Shown: positions 45,500 to 56,415, counted from the stretch's first letter. The stretch: 64,000 nucleotides of DNA from Gnetum montanum (GCA_015680685.1 MNCI01023346.1:512002-576001), one strand, 5' to 3'. Numbers and translations: made by a program. Notes: generated by a model not told the origin, from the sequence alone.

Positions 45500-47027
45500 T
45501 ATCAGGATTAGGATTCTAGGAGTTTCCAGCTCCTGACCTCTGTGTAACCATGTCTGATAACTCCATCATCACCGCTAGCCTTCGCTGTTCCCCAAATGTG
45601 CTTCCATCAGTGATATGAAGGCATGGGTCAAGGTGATAATCGAGTGCCATCAATTGTTTCCCAGGGGCTGGCCCCTGCCTAGCCTCAATCCTTCCTAAAC
45701 TCAGGGGGCAATTCTATGCCAAGTGATTTCCACAACACAAGAAGCACTGAATTGGCCCCTTAAAAACGCCTCCTGTAAACTGCTTCTTCTTGGCCCCAGG
45801 TTGCCACTTGCTCCCTGTATCTTTGCGTTTTTGTTGGGAGCCTTGGTTCCAAGGAGGACCACCCATCAGGCGATTGCCTTGCTAAACTGATCTGAAGGTG
45901 TTTCCACCCTTGATGGATCCTGTATCTGTTCTCTGAGAGTGGGAGGGTGTGCCATGCTTACCCTTCCCAGGCTTGCCCTTATCTGGCTTCGTTGCCTTGA
46001 AGTCCAGAAAAGAGCCAACAACCGCAATAGCCTCTGTGAGGGAGTCAATGCCTCTTTGACGCAATTCCATTTGTGCCCATGGTTGTAGCCCATTTACAAA
46101 TTTGAAGAAACGATCCCGATCTCCCATATCGAGAATCAACAACATAAGCTCTTGGAAGCTATTGATATAATCCTCAAGCTTCCCTGAATGTTTTAGGGTC
46201 TCTAGCTTGGTTCTAGCGACCCATTCAGAGTTCCCAGAACAGAACTGTTTGATCAATGCAACCTTAAAACTGTCCCATGTCTCGATCTTTTCTGTCGTGG
46301 TGCCCTTTTCTTGGGCATGAAGGAGGCTAAGCCACCATAGCTTAGCACTTCCGATGAGAAACTATGATGCTGTGGAGACCTTTTGGGTTGTATGAACACC
46401 CCCGGTATTTCGGTACATCTCCGCATCATGAAGGAAGGCATCGATTTTAGCATCATTTCTCTCGCCATCATAAGAACTCGGTTCTCTAGCTTTGATACAG
46501 GCTGTCACTACTGGCTCATCTACCAAGCGTCCTGCCAAGGAGGATTTCAGGATGGCATTTTCAATTTTCAAATCAAATAGTTCCTGATTTATCCCCGCCA
46601 GGGCATCCTTCAGAACTTTCACCCGACCAACTAAGTCCTCAACCAAGGATGCTTTTGTTTGTGCCTCTTCCAAGGATCTGAATAGATCCTTGTAGAGGTT
46701 GATCATGCGATCCAGACGACCTTCCAAAATCGAAACCTTAACCTCTGCCAATTCCACCCTGTCCTTGGAGCGAAGATCCATCTTTTCTCGTGGCAAGTCA
46801 ACATCTTTCAGAATGTGATGGATCGCATCCACGTTCTCTGGACCAAGATGGGCTAAGGCCTCATCAATTGCCTTGACATGATCCCATAACATTTGACACT
46901 TAGTCTCATCTTGACCAAGTTCTATTTCGGCCTCAATTTCTAGATTTGTTTGAACATCAGCCATGTCACTTGGTCCGCCAGGCTCCATGTTTGCCAAAGG
47001 GAGCTTTAGCACAATGCCACCCTCCAA
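45500..47027 (-). pseudogene. gag remnant, element E
   Basis: The first 221-codon frame (47,027-46,362) starts either at 47,027 or at the more likely MADVQTNLEIE ATG at 46,964. It is predicted as coiled coil, then enters the gag core (SSYDGERNDAKIDAFLHDAE). After two stops it resumes with TWDSFKVALIKQFC and DYINSFQELMLLILDMGDRD (46,256-45,882). A classical zinc knuckle CFLCCGNHLA-NC is at about 45,755-45,715, with one stop inside. Capsid and nucleocapsid functions are inferred from the family. Confidence 0.85.
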
Positions 47028-47130
47028 GGGAGTGGCTAGCAGAAGTTGAGAATGATGAAAACAGAAACCTCACAAACCACAAACCCTGATACCCACTTAG
47101 CGAGAAACTTTTACCAACAACTAAAACTGT

Positions 47131-47145
47131 GAAGCTTCGATACCA
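47131..47145 (-). other. Primer binding site, element E
   Basis: On the minus strand TGGTATCGAAGCTTC lies two bases from the 5' LTR and resembles the initiator tRNA-Met site TGGTATCAGAGC. Confidence 0.7.
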
Positions 47146-47147
47146 TC

Positions 47148-47713
47148 TGTAACAACATTTTCCCTGAGAACGTTGTTCGACACCCCAAGAGTTTCCCAAG
47201 CAGATTCTAAATCGGGACAAAACTCAAGAGGAATACGCCTTAGCAATCAACAATCCTGAAACACATGCCAACAAACAATGTGTTAGTGTTAACATGTCTC
47301 CTAAGCAGTGTTTCATAAACAATATTCACGATTCGCTAACAAGCTAAATAACGCTCCCTTGCTCCACTCACGTGGACACCACGGGGACTACCAGCTGAAC
47401 CCTCCAAATTCATCACCGCGTGCTGGTAGTTGGTGTCGCGCTCCAAGGAGCGCACGCAACATTCCCATAACACGTCCCATGACACACCTGGTAAAAAACA
47501 CCCCAACGCAAAGTTGAACTACGCAACCCTCCCAGGCAAGGTCCTACCGAGTAGGGTAATGAGGTAGGTCGTAGCCTCTTCTTACTAATGCATGGAACTA
47601 CCATGCTAGTATGGTTCTGAAGACACAAGGAGAGGAGGACCCCTTGTGCCCCCACAGCCCCCAAACCGTGGGGGAGGTAGCAGGCTACCAACAACCCTGC
47701 TACCTCTCTCACA
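47148..47713 (-). repeat. Element E 5' LTR
   Basis: 566 bp, partner of 40,892-41,457, followed by the TTTGG duplication. Reading frames on its minus strand (for example 47,413-47,838) also appear in the other LTR and run out into flanking DNA. They are chance frames. Confidence 0.93.
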
Positions 47714-48095
47714 TTTGGAGCCATTTTAATAGACTTATCAAAGATGTTTTTCCTCCTTAAAGCCCACCAAATAATCTCTATACACTTAGTCATATGTTTT
47801 TTTGAAGCCAATGAAAATGGTATGTAGATTTTCTCCATATTTTCTAAATTTCTTCATTAGTTATATATCAAGAAAATAGCCTTAATAGTAGATCTATCTA
47901 TCATAAATCCAAATTGATATTTTGATACTGTGAATTCAAGTCTGAAGCATTGCTCTATGACTCTCCCAAAGCTTCATAGTATGGCTCATTAGCTAGATCC
48001 CTCCTTAGTTTGCACAATTTTACTCGTATCTTTTATTCTTGCAAATAGGAACAATAATGCATAAGAAAACACTCTTCTTATATGTATTTCACATT
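47714..48095 (-). mobile_element. RTE-type LINE fragment, upstream part
   Basis: On the minus strand it encodes, with stops, LMSHTMKLWERVIEQ, SKYQFGFMIDRSTIKAIFL, NLHTIFIGFKKTYD and YRDYLVGF. RTE-clade reverse transcriptases have these blocks in this order immediately before the NVYEGATS block. That block lies at 40,891 downwards on the other side of element E. The two halves therefore formed one LINE before E inserted. Confidence 0.75.
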
Positions 48096-48561
48096 GTGTT
48101 ATCAATTTTCTTTGAGTGATTTCAGATTTATGGAAAATCTTCAGCAATGAATCAAGATAAATTACACAATTCTATTCCTTCTATGGTGAAAAAGAATACA
48201 TAGATAAAAGAATCCACATTGCTGTAAGACCTACCAAATCCATGTTCCATACATGGAGACTCTTAGAAGTAAAGATCCACGGTACCTTCTATCGGTGACC
48301 ATTTTTCATGGGAAATTAAAAATGTAATCAGCATTACCGCATGCAGTCTGCTAGACAGTGCAATCTTGAATAAAAATTAACTAGTGGAATTATGTGTTTG
48401 CAAAGAAAAACTAGCAGGTGCAGTGGAGCTTTACTTGTACCGTTACATCAAACTGTGACACCGCAGCATGGTGATGTCCTGAGCAATTCTATCAATAAAT
48501 ATAGCCAAAGGTATAATTATACAAATTTATTGATATTGGCATCATTGAGCTCTTACAATAC
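48096..48561 (-). other. Downstream flank of the EME1-like gene
   Basis: AT-rich, with no recognised repeat. It should contain the 3' untranslated region of the minus-strand gene that ends at 48,562. No coding sequence is supported. Confidence 0.4.
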
Positions 48562-48961
48562 TCAATTAGACTCGAACAAGTCTGCACCATTCTCTACCTC
48601 ATCTGTTTTAAGGTTTCCATTTTGTGCCATAAGGATTCTATACACTCTTTTTGAACAGACAGGCCCCAAGCGTCTGCCATTATCACCAAGTGGTCCCTCA
48701 GTGACCAGGTCTTCCAATAGAAACTCCTTTTCATTTACCTGTCATTCAGAATTTATGTAATCTCAAATTAATGTAAAATACCCTCGTGCCTGAACTTTGG
48801 AACTTCTGCGTTAACAATTAAATAGCAGAAAGTAATATTTACCTACCGACTTTTCAGGGTCTAGGTAAACACTGAGAAGGGATCTCATGCTTGGATACTT
48901 CTTTGCAATTGCAATTGCACATTTAGGAGTAAGCTTTGGAATAGCTATAAGAACCTTTAAC
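48562..48961 (-). CDS. EME1: EME1-like crossover junction endonuclease, last two exons (partial)
   Basis: Two exons on the minus strand. Exon 48,847-48,961 encodes 38 residues (LKVLIAIPKLTPKCAIAIAK, YPSMRSLLSVYLDPEKS). Exon 48,562-48,738 encodes 58 residues and a TGA stop (VNEKEFLLEDLVTEGPLGDN, RRLGPVCSKRVYRILMAQNG, KTDEVENGADLFESN). They join in phase 0 across a 108-bp intron with a GTAGGT donor and a GACAG acceptor. The upstream acceptor reads AATACAG. The pattern matches the C-terminal helix-hairpin-helix region of plant EME1, the partner of MUS81 that resolves recombination intermediates in the nucleus. The match is from family memory. Neither exon carries a stop or frameshift, so this may be the end of a live gene with a long upstream intron. 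No earlier exon was recognised to the right. Confidence 0.72.
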
Positions 48962-49599
48962 CTGTATTGCAGGACAGAATTTCACTCCAGTTTCAGAAAT
49001 TCAAATATTTATATTTTTCCAAGATACCTTACGCAATAATGGAAACCCAAAGCTTATTAATATAAATTACCTAGCTTTAAACTTTAAACAATGAAAATAA
49101 ACAGACCCATGTTTGATTAGAGGAAAATGAAGGTGTAATTTGAAAATCAAGTTTCTGCAACTCAATGGTTTCTTATGCTCCCAAATGTCTCCATCTATAC
49201 ATGGCTAGACGTTGAAAATAAATTTATGACTCGCTATATAAATTTACTAGCCCTGCTCTTGCGTCTAGTCACTTCACTGAATTGAGAAAATTACCTGGAA
49301 AACCTATTCATGATTACAGTTTAAGATATTTACAACAGCTAGCGTAAGCCACTAATGAATGTTTCCCCATCTTGGTGGCATTCTTAATTTCTATCTTTTG
49401 ACCTTACATCCTTTCTATGCTTATGTCATTAAGTCAGAGAATAAGATCACTAAATTACAGAGAACTATGGCCAAAGCAGTGGAATTAGATCAAATCACTT
49501 TGATGAACACTCTTCAAACTCAGTTTGGAGCCATTCATCTACACAATCCAATACAACCCAATCCTACACCTCTTCAAGCTCTTCCACCAATGACCAATT
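48962..49599. other. Presumed intron or flank upstream of the EME1-like exons
   Basis: AT-rich, with no EME1 coding match on the minus strand. From about 49,359 a plus-strand frame (MFPHLGGILNF...) opens and runs into the L1 LINE. Its first part (KLQRTMAKAVELDQITLMNT) is not recognised. Confidence 0.4.
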
Positions 49600-51130
49600 T
49601 ACTTCCAAATATAAATCCTCATTTGTTCTTCCACCTAAGACTATTCTCAAGTTTCCATACCCATAGAAAAAAGGTTCCCTTATGGCCAACTTTTATGCAT
49701 CAACAACCCTTAATGCCCATCTTGGTTGGTCAGCAAGAAGCTGGATTTGTCAAAGGGTGTTATATTTAGGATCAAATCATCCTTCTTAAGGAACTCGTGC
49801 ATTCTACTCCTATAGCTAAGCTCCCAAGCATGTTTCTTAAACTTGATATCACACAAGCCTATAATTCAATTAGTTAGCCAACCCTACAGGATATTATGGT
49901 AAAGAAGAAATTTGACAAGAAGTTTGCACGGCTATGTTTGCAGATGCAAAATCTTGGGTTTTCTCATTTGAGATCAATGGTCAAGCTAGGAGATTTCCTC
50001 ATCTCAACATGTTTTAAGACAAGGGGATCCACTCTTATCATATATGTTTACTCTAGCCATGGATACCATGAAAGACTATTGCAGGTCGGAAGGAGTCAAG
50101 AGGCTTCAAGTGAAAGGTATAACTTGGATTGCCAACCATTATGCTAACAACACCATTGTCACCACAAAGGCCATGGTCCTGAAGCCAATGCTATTAAGAG
50201 AATTTTCCATCATATAGGGAAGGAGTTGGGTCCCGATGTCAACTAGGGGAAATCTAATGCCTATATTGTCCAAACCGACGAACTCATGAAAGGGAGAATC
50301 TGCATATCACTTGGCAATGGTCACAACTCTCAAAGTGATTCATACCTAGATATCCCCATTTACTCCTAGAGAAGGAATTGTACCTGGTTCAACTTTGTTT
50401 AAAAAAATACAAAACCAGATAAAACACTAGACATCAAAATTCCTAATGAGTAAGGGGAGAATTCTCTCAGCCACCTCTGTCCTTGTAGATATTGCCAAGT
50501 ATGTTGCTTCTGTTTCCTACCCCCAAAGCAAGTCACCAAGAAGGTTAACCACCTTATTAGAAACTTTATTTAGTCCAGAGGAAAGGGGCATCCAAAGTCC
50601 AAGTTTTCAGGACTACATCATGATGGGGCATCATACTTTAATCAAGAGGATTATTAATAATGACGAGGTGTTATGGGTTTAACTTATAAGGAGAAAGTAT
50701 GCTCTTTGGGAGTCTCACCCAACTGATTCAACTGGGTGGAAAACCCTTTGAGCTCATGTCAATAGTATTAACCGATACTCCCTGCCTACATAGTGTACTT
50801 CGAATAGCTGATCGATGCAAACTACGGCTCTATGCATGGTTGGCACAGTCATTTAGAGGGGAAAGGTGCCTAACAAGGACAAAGTTTTCATTTGGCACCT
50901 CCAACAATGAGCCATTCCAACTTGGGTTTTTCTGTGGCACCATGACCTGAACCTTGATGCCTGTTGCACACTCTGTCACAACAGTAATCTAGAAACGGTC
51001 AAGCACCTCTTCTTCAACTGCACCTACAATCAGCAAGTCTAACAATCCAATGGTCTTCATCCTCAGGGTTGGCTGACTAGTGGCCTATGCACTTTGGAGT
51101 ATGAATACCCACATTTTCACTTTTGCCCTC
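49600..51130 (+). pseudogene. L1-type LINE ORF2 remnant
   Basis: Broken frames show reverse transcriptase blocks in order. They are QQEAGFVKGCYI with DQIILLKELVHS and MFLKLDITQAYNSIS (49,725-49,880), then RQGDPL-like and TLAMDTMK (about 50,018-50,075), then YANNTIVTTKAM (about 50,140) where the ADD catalytic box is expected. Finally the zinc-binding end CCTLCHNSNLETVKHLFFNC is at about 50,965-51,025. Stops and frameshifts are frequent. Endonuclease and ORF1 are absent. It differs from the LINE end at 36,490, which has its own zinc-binding domain. If EME1 continues to the right, this LINE would lie in one of its introns. Confidence 0.75.
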
Positions 51131-51159
51131 ATTCCTTCTCCACATTCAGTTGTGAACTC

Positions 51160-52280
51160 AGCTTTGCAATTTTGAAAGAAGGCCATTGCTGCCATGGGCT
51201 TTACTCCCACCTTTGAACCAAATTGTTCTCAGTTCCAATCTTGTGATGAGTTGTGTGATATGCTGGTTGCAGTCAAATGGGGAGATTTGAATCACTGCTT
51301 CATGGTGAGCAAGATTTTCAAGAGAGTTGATTTTTAAATTGTTGGTGAGGCAATGCAACTTCCTTCCACGGGGTTCAAATTGAACTCACTGAAGTTGCCA
51401 TTGCAAGATACTTGAATATCCCGAATGCTAGGGAAATCATTTTCATATTTGTCTGTGGGCTCCATGACCCAACAACATTCTTTCGAGGCCCTGTCCGATG
51501 CACATCTAGTGGCCAGCTGCCAAAACCCTGACTGCCTCCCTTGTGGAAGCAAGCAATAAAGCTTGTTAATCGATACTTTGTTTGGTCGAAGAACATCTTG
51601 AAGCTTCACAGAATTCACTTCAGGTTCATGCACTACTTACAACTACACAAGAGGGTTGACCTCCCTAAGTTCCTCCTCGCTTGCACAAACAGCTGGGGAA
51701 GCATTCTAGACTGATTCTAGCTCTCTGGCGGGTAGTTCATAGTGCTCAACAAAACCCACAATTTTTAGCATAAGTCAATTTTGCAGGTTCTACAACAGAC
51801 ATCCCTCAAGCCACAATGGTGACTCTTACTCCCAGAACCATAGGTCCGCACCCCCCGGTACTTTTGTTCCTATAATGCAAGAAGACACTTATAAGTAGAA
51901 TTCTACCGAGGAGAACAGAAATGATTTGAAGGCTATTAGGGTCCAACTGCAAACTGAACTAGTGGCTAAATTCCAAGAGTAGCTTCAGAAAAAAATTCAA
52001 GAGGTGGAAGATAATCTGGAAAAGGAGGTTGAGGCCTAGATGTTGCTGAACTTAGCCAGGCTACAAAAACCCTTGAGGTGTGTTTAAAGTGGGAGGCACA
52101 AAGGAGGAGGCAAATTGAGGAAGTTGAAACAAGATTTCGGCTAAAAACAAAGCTTAAAGACTGTATCTAGGAGGAGTTGAAACAAGAAGCAAAATAAGAG
52201 AGGCACAATCTCTGGAAGGGAAAACAATCCTTGCTTAGATATCTTGCTTACTAGGAGGAATTATCAGAATATTGAATTGC
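51160..52280 (+). pseudogene. Degenerate coiled-coil ORF, ORFX-like architecture
   Basis: Conceptual reading gives KKAIAAMGFTPTFEPN, VAVKWGDLNHCFMVSKIF, a block EVAIARYLNIPN, then KLVNRYFVW, LHRIHFRFMHYLQLHKRVDL and LACTNSWGSIL. After about 51,900 a Glu/Gln/Lys-rich coiled coil follows (KKIQEVEDNLEKEVE, WEAQRRRQIEEVETRF). Stops and shifts are frequent. The arrangement (a domain with '...LNIPN', a second helical block, then coiled coil) resembles ORFX of elements B, F and G at low sequence similarity. The family is not identified with certainty. Confidence 0.45.
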
Positions 52281-53645
52281 TATGCCACACTTGATTTCTT
52301 TCTCCTTGCTATCTCTTGCAGCAGCCACAGTCTTCTCTCCTTCTTAGCCACACTCCCTATTGCTGTATCCTTTTTTTTTTTTGTTCTGCACAGCTACTTT
52401 TGCCTTGCGTGTTTTTTTTTTTTTCTTCCTCTCCTCCTCTCCCTATTTGTAGGTGGAATAAGGGATAATGGATGGTTTCTTGTAACTAACTTCTTGGGAA
52501 CTATTCGTATTTTTTTCTTTTTTAAAAAAAGTTCTCTTTTTTTTTTCAGCAATGAGTCATGAGTTCAATTCTCGTCATGATCACTAAAAAAATCAATAAA
52601 ATATGTATATTCATAGGTTGCAGGTTCAATTCCTAAATCAACAATTTTTGATATTTCAAAATTCAAATTTTGCTAGGTCTCAGGTTCAATTCCTCTTGAT
52701 AATTACAAAACATTCCAGCATAATATCTATCTCTTCATTATTCAGAATTGTCACAAGATGCAAGGAATGAGTTTTCAAAATAGATTCATGATAAGGGCAG
52801 TTCAAGATACATAATCAAATAAGGCACCTTCTTTTGGAAGCCATCAGTGATGTGAATTTTCCCATCGTCTTACGAGCCTTGAAAAGTCATCACGTGACCT
52901 TTCTACAACAATGGAGAGGGTACTTGTACTCGACTATTTTAAACTAAAAAGGGCAATGCATCACATTTAGATAAAATAAAATTAAAAAATAAATTATAAA
53001 GCTACAGTATTTGCACACAATATCCCTGATTCATGGGTCAACATCCTCCAACTTGATTCATAGGTCATGTTCCTCAGTATGAGCATTCTTTTGCATCTCA
53101 ACATACCTGTTTAGCTCTTGCGGCACACCTTAAAGTATTGTTCCCTATTTTTCTTTTGTTTCTTAGCATCTTTGTTGAAATAGAACAGAAAACATTTTGT
53201 TTTCCCATATATTTATTATTATTATTATTTTAAAGCATTCCCGGCATGTATTTTAAAGCATATTTCTTATGCATAAAGTATTTAAACACACGTATAAAAG
53301 AATCCGGTCAACAAATTTATTACTATTCCAATTAGCCATTTCCACCATGGTCCAAACAAAGCACACACACAAGTTGTCAATAAAACATGCACACAAACAC
53401 AGAAAAACTATTACAATTGTTAATGCAAAAACTCAAGGAGAAGTGGTTCGTTACACATGGTCATCAATTGGGGCCCCATCATTGCAATATTTTATGCCAA
53501 CTTGTTTTGATTATTTACCCATTGTTTCTAGTTGGACTCAAGGAGTCATCTCCCCTCATTTTTCTGTTTCTCTACCAGCTTGGGATGCCTAGCTCTCCTC
53601 AATTCAATTTATTATGAGAGTATCAAGGTTATCTAGATTGAAATT
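52281..53645. other. Unassigned intergenic sequence
   Basis: Starts with T-rich sequence containing two poly-T tracts near 52,371 and 52,411. Apart from the 60-bp-spaced boxes at 52,561-52,694 no feature is recognised. The 107-codon frame at 53,269-53,592 has no known motif and is not claimed. Confidence 0.45.
52561..52694 (+). repeat. Three B-box-like motifs at exact 60-bp spacing
   Basis: GAGTTCAATTCTCG (52,561), CAGGTTCAATTCCT (52,621) and CAGGTTCAATTCCT (52,681) are spaced 60 bp apart. Each resembles the tRNA B box GGTTCGANTCC. The intervening DNA is AT-rich and only weakly repeated. No A box is evident, so this is not called a tRNA gene. Confidence 0.5.
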
Positions 53646-54256
53646 TGATGAGTCGTGTTTTGGGCAACCACAATATCGCGTACGCGATATTGCAACCCGC
53701 CGCCAGTTCTATAAATAAGAGGCGGCTCTCCCTTGTTTCGCATCTAGTTTTAGTTCCTTGCGAAGCTCTAGCAGTTTTTCCCTTCCAAAGATAGAATAAT
53801 TTCCCAGTGTTTGCCCACAGTGTGGTGATTGTAATTGTACGGCATCCTTTATTCGAGTGTGATGTACTTGGACATGCACATGACCGGAAATAAAGATTGA
53901 GATTACTTCATCATTGCAGCATTCACTTAGTTTAATTAATTAATTATTTAATTATTATTTATTGCTTCCTTAGTTAATCTCTCTCACCCTTATCTCATGT
54001 TAACGCGGAATGAGTACGACTTAATCACGAGCATTTAAGTGTGACTACTTGGTAACCCAGTAGCGTACCTAGGCCATGCACTTGGTAATCCTAGTGGTAG
54101 TCGTGCACGAAGTCCAAGATGTGTACGGATGATTAAGGAACGGATGCTCATTGCACTTAGGCTAGTTTAGACTCTCTTACCCTTTCCTCCTAGCTTAGTT
54201 AATCTTATTTTCCATTGCCTTTAGGAGTAGCATTAGATTAGGACCACATCATACAC
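53646..54256 (+). repeat. Element F 5' LTR (3' end missing at N)
   Basis: Starts TGATGAGTCGTG. U3 contains a perfect 22-bp palindrome at 53,671-53,692 built from CAATATCGCGT and its reverse complement. A TATA box (CTATAAATAA) follows at about 53,709, 17 bp later. The usual 'ggtaacccagtag' repeats follow. It ends at the N at 54,257, about 200 bp before the expected CTCATCA end, judged by the inverted LTR at 59,504-59,860. Confidence 0.85.
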
Positions 54257-54257
54257 N

Positions 54258-54534
54258 CAAACCCAGGTCGCCCGCGTGACAAGCAGGAAAACTTACCACT
54301 ATACTACAACGACCGTACAGCCCAATGAACACAACCATGGGAGGCATCATTCCAATCCTTGCATACCATCTAACGGTCCCAAATATCATAGTGGATCAAC
54401 TCGTTATCCGAGAACTACATCGTATAAATTGCCCCACTATGATCATTATAATCAAGTGTGTGAAACCCGATGGGGTAAATATGGCCAAGCCAGAATACTT
54501 CCAACATGCAAGGATCCCCATTGTCAATTATTAA
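54258..54534 (+). pseudogene. gag C-terminal fragment, element F
   Basis: Matches the end of element G's gag: PNEHNHGRHHSNPCIPSNGP, then after a frame change QLVIRELHRINCPTMIIIIK and PEYFQHARIPIVNY with stop TAA at 54,532-54,534. It is cut on the left by the N at 54,257. The N at 54,535 directly follows the stop codon. Confidence 0.75.
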
Positions 54535-54535
54535 N

Positions 54536-55855
54536 TTCATTTTTCAACCTTTTGTTTTATCTTTTTATCTTTTTGTGTTTTTGTCTTTTTACATTTTTGT
54601 AAGTAATCTCATCTACGAATAAAACACTCATGTGAATCATTGGTTGAGGTGTGTTTTATGTTATCGTGTCTTGAGTGATCAATTATTTGGATAGTGAGCC
54701 CATTACACCCACTCATCCATTTTACAAATAAGAGGTTCTATTCGTGGGTACAGTGATATTCTTGACATTCTTAAAACTTAAAATTAATTTTGTGTTCATT
54801 GTACCCAGAATGAAAAAGGATGGACCAAGAGGGAATGATTAGGGTGTGACATCAAAGGGACTTGCGGATTCTTTTTAGTGACGTCTATGGGAGTTATCAT
54901 GCAACGTGGTTGTACTAAGATCCTTGTAGATCTAACGAAAATGAGAGTAAGAGTAATCAAAAGGCACTTAAAAATCCAATGTTGTTCTAGGGGGTCCCAC
55001 TGGAAAGACATGTTAAGTTATGTGGTAACATGCACCCATGCCTCTAGATTCAGTATTCAAAAAAAAAAAAGAGAGAGAAAATGAAAATGAAAATGAAAAG
55101 TGTCACAAAACAAAAATCACTCCTCCCTTGTACCAAACGCCAAGGATCGTACGCCTTGTTGTTATGGTACTCTCATAGTTGCTCATCATGGGATGAAACA
55201 ATGTGATGTCACTGATTAGAGGAATGGACTTGGTCCTGATCTTGGAACAATGGGTTAATGACACCGTATTCATGCTTTTCACGCAAGATTCACTATGCCC
55301 TGGGTCAGTTACCTCATGTCCCAATCTCTACGATCCCTTTCTATAGTTCGTCTCATCTCACTATTCGTGTAATTGTAGCTTGTGTCTTGTATAGTGTAGA
55401 ATTTTCACCTCATTCCGGTGATAATTACATGTGTGTATTTTGTGGAATTGGTGTGGATTACATTTAACCCTTCTAGTGCCCACAGACACTTTAAGTGTGG
55501 TTACACAAGGGCATTATAGGTTGGAACTTGCTTTGGGGAGGACCCACTTGTGTAATTTCTTGTAATCTTCACTTATGATATAGCTCATACACACCATTTC
55601 TCACCCTCAACTTATTTTTCCTAGCATTCTTTCCCTACTATTACCCTCTGAATTTCAACGTTCCCATGAACCATCACATAACCTTTTTCTTACCACCCAA
55701 GGTTTTAGTGATAAAATCCACACCATCATAATTATTTGTGCCTTCAAAACCATCTAATTACCCGAGAACTCCTTAACAATAGCTTAATGTCCTACGTTAC
55801 AACGTTTATTTCAAGAAAATCCCTTCAAAATTCGGTCTTTTTGTTGTTGTGCCTC
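54536..55855 (+). other. Spacer between gag and ORFX, element F
   Basis: About 1.3 kb, colinear with the spacer of element B. It has a T-rich start, AGGGTGTGACATCAAAGGGA near 54,849, 'ggaaagacatgttaag' near 55,002, and TGCTTTGGGGAGGACCCACT at 55,529-55,548. No gene is seen. Element G lacks this whole stretch. Confidence 0.75.
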
Positions 55856-55864
55856 ACATCACTA

Positions 55865-55962
55865 GGGACAAGATATCGTGTACACGATATCGCATCCTAA
55901 CGTGATATCGCCTACGCAATGTATCGTAAGCGATATCACGCCCCACAAAACCTATAAATAGG
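55865..55962 (+). promoter_or_regulatory. Internal U3-like module, element F
   Basis: Contains a perfect 20-bp palindrome at 55,872-55,891 (GATATCGTGT and its reverse complement) and further GATATCGCC and GCGATATCAC motifs at 55,903-55,939. The TATA box CCTATAAATA is at 55,951-55,960. The LTR U3 of the same element has the same half-site (GATATCG or its complement), again just before CTATAAATA. It stands about 490 bp ahead of the ORFX ATG and is best read as a promoter for ORFX. That role is inferred. Confidence 0.6.
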
Positions 55963-56143
55963 TGACCTCCCCCCCCTCCCCCCCGCAACACTTAGCATCA
56001 TTTTTGCCATTCATGTGTGGAGTTTTTGAATTTTCTTTCTACGACTTGCGATTGAGTGATCCTTGTTTTCTCACTATATCTCGCTCACTGGTACTCCGAT
56101 TTTTATTCCGTTTGAACTTGCTTGAACCCAGAGTGTTCAATTT

Positions 56144-56157
56144 AGTCGTGGGGGAGA
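56144..56157 (+). promoter_or_regulatory. Internal polypurine-like site, element F
   Basis: AGTCGTGGGGGAGA repeats the core of the 3' tract AGTCGTGGGGGTA (59,391-59,403). Elements A and C carry the same sequence at the end of pol, and element G at about 63,104-63,117 (minus strand). Confidence 0.45.
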
Positions 56158-56415
56158 GACATCGGCCGAAAAATGCCTAACTTTTTTGAAATTTATCATC
56201 GCCCAAAGGACATCAGCTAGGGTAATTAACTATAACATTTCGAATATTTGTGCCCAAAAATCATTTAATCCCGAGGTATACGAGGAAACTAAAAATTGGA
56301 AACCACCTAAGTCACAGGACTCATTATTACAGTTTTCGGGCAATATCACATGTGATAACATAAGATCATTAATTAAGGCAAGCAGTAAGGTATAACCTAA
56401 CTTTAAAACCAACCT

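Larger units (their letters stand above)
40892..47713 (-). mobile_element. Element E, chromovirus (Ty3/gypsy) LTR retrotransposon
   Basis: Complete minus-strand element of 6.8 kb inserted in the RTE-type LINE. Both LTRs are exactly 566 bp, and the TTTGG target duplications (40,887-40,891 and 47,714-47,718) are perfect. The primer site resembles initiator tRNA-Met, not tRNA-Asp. Order read leftwards is gag, protease, RT, RNase H, integrase, chromodomain-like end and polypurine tract. About 30 differences between the LTRs were counted by eye, mostly transitions, so it is moderately old. It is unrelated to the Athila-like elements. Confidence 0.93.

Noticed and set aside
48392-48760. 122-codon plus-strand frame
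   Set aside because: It is the complement of the EME1-like exon and its intron. The minus strand carries the recognised protein and splice sites.
53269-53592. 107-codon plus-strand frame
   Set aside because: No motif or family resemblance, and it lies in AT-rich intergenic sequence.
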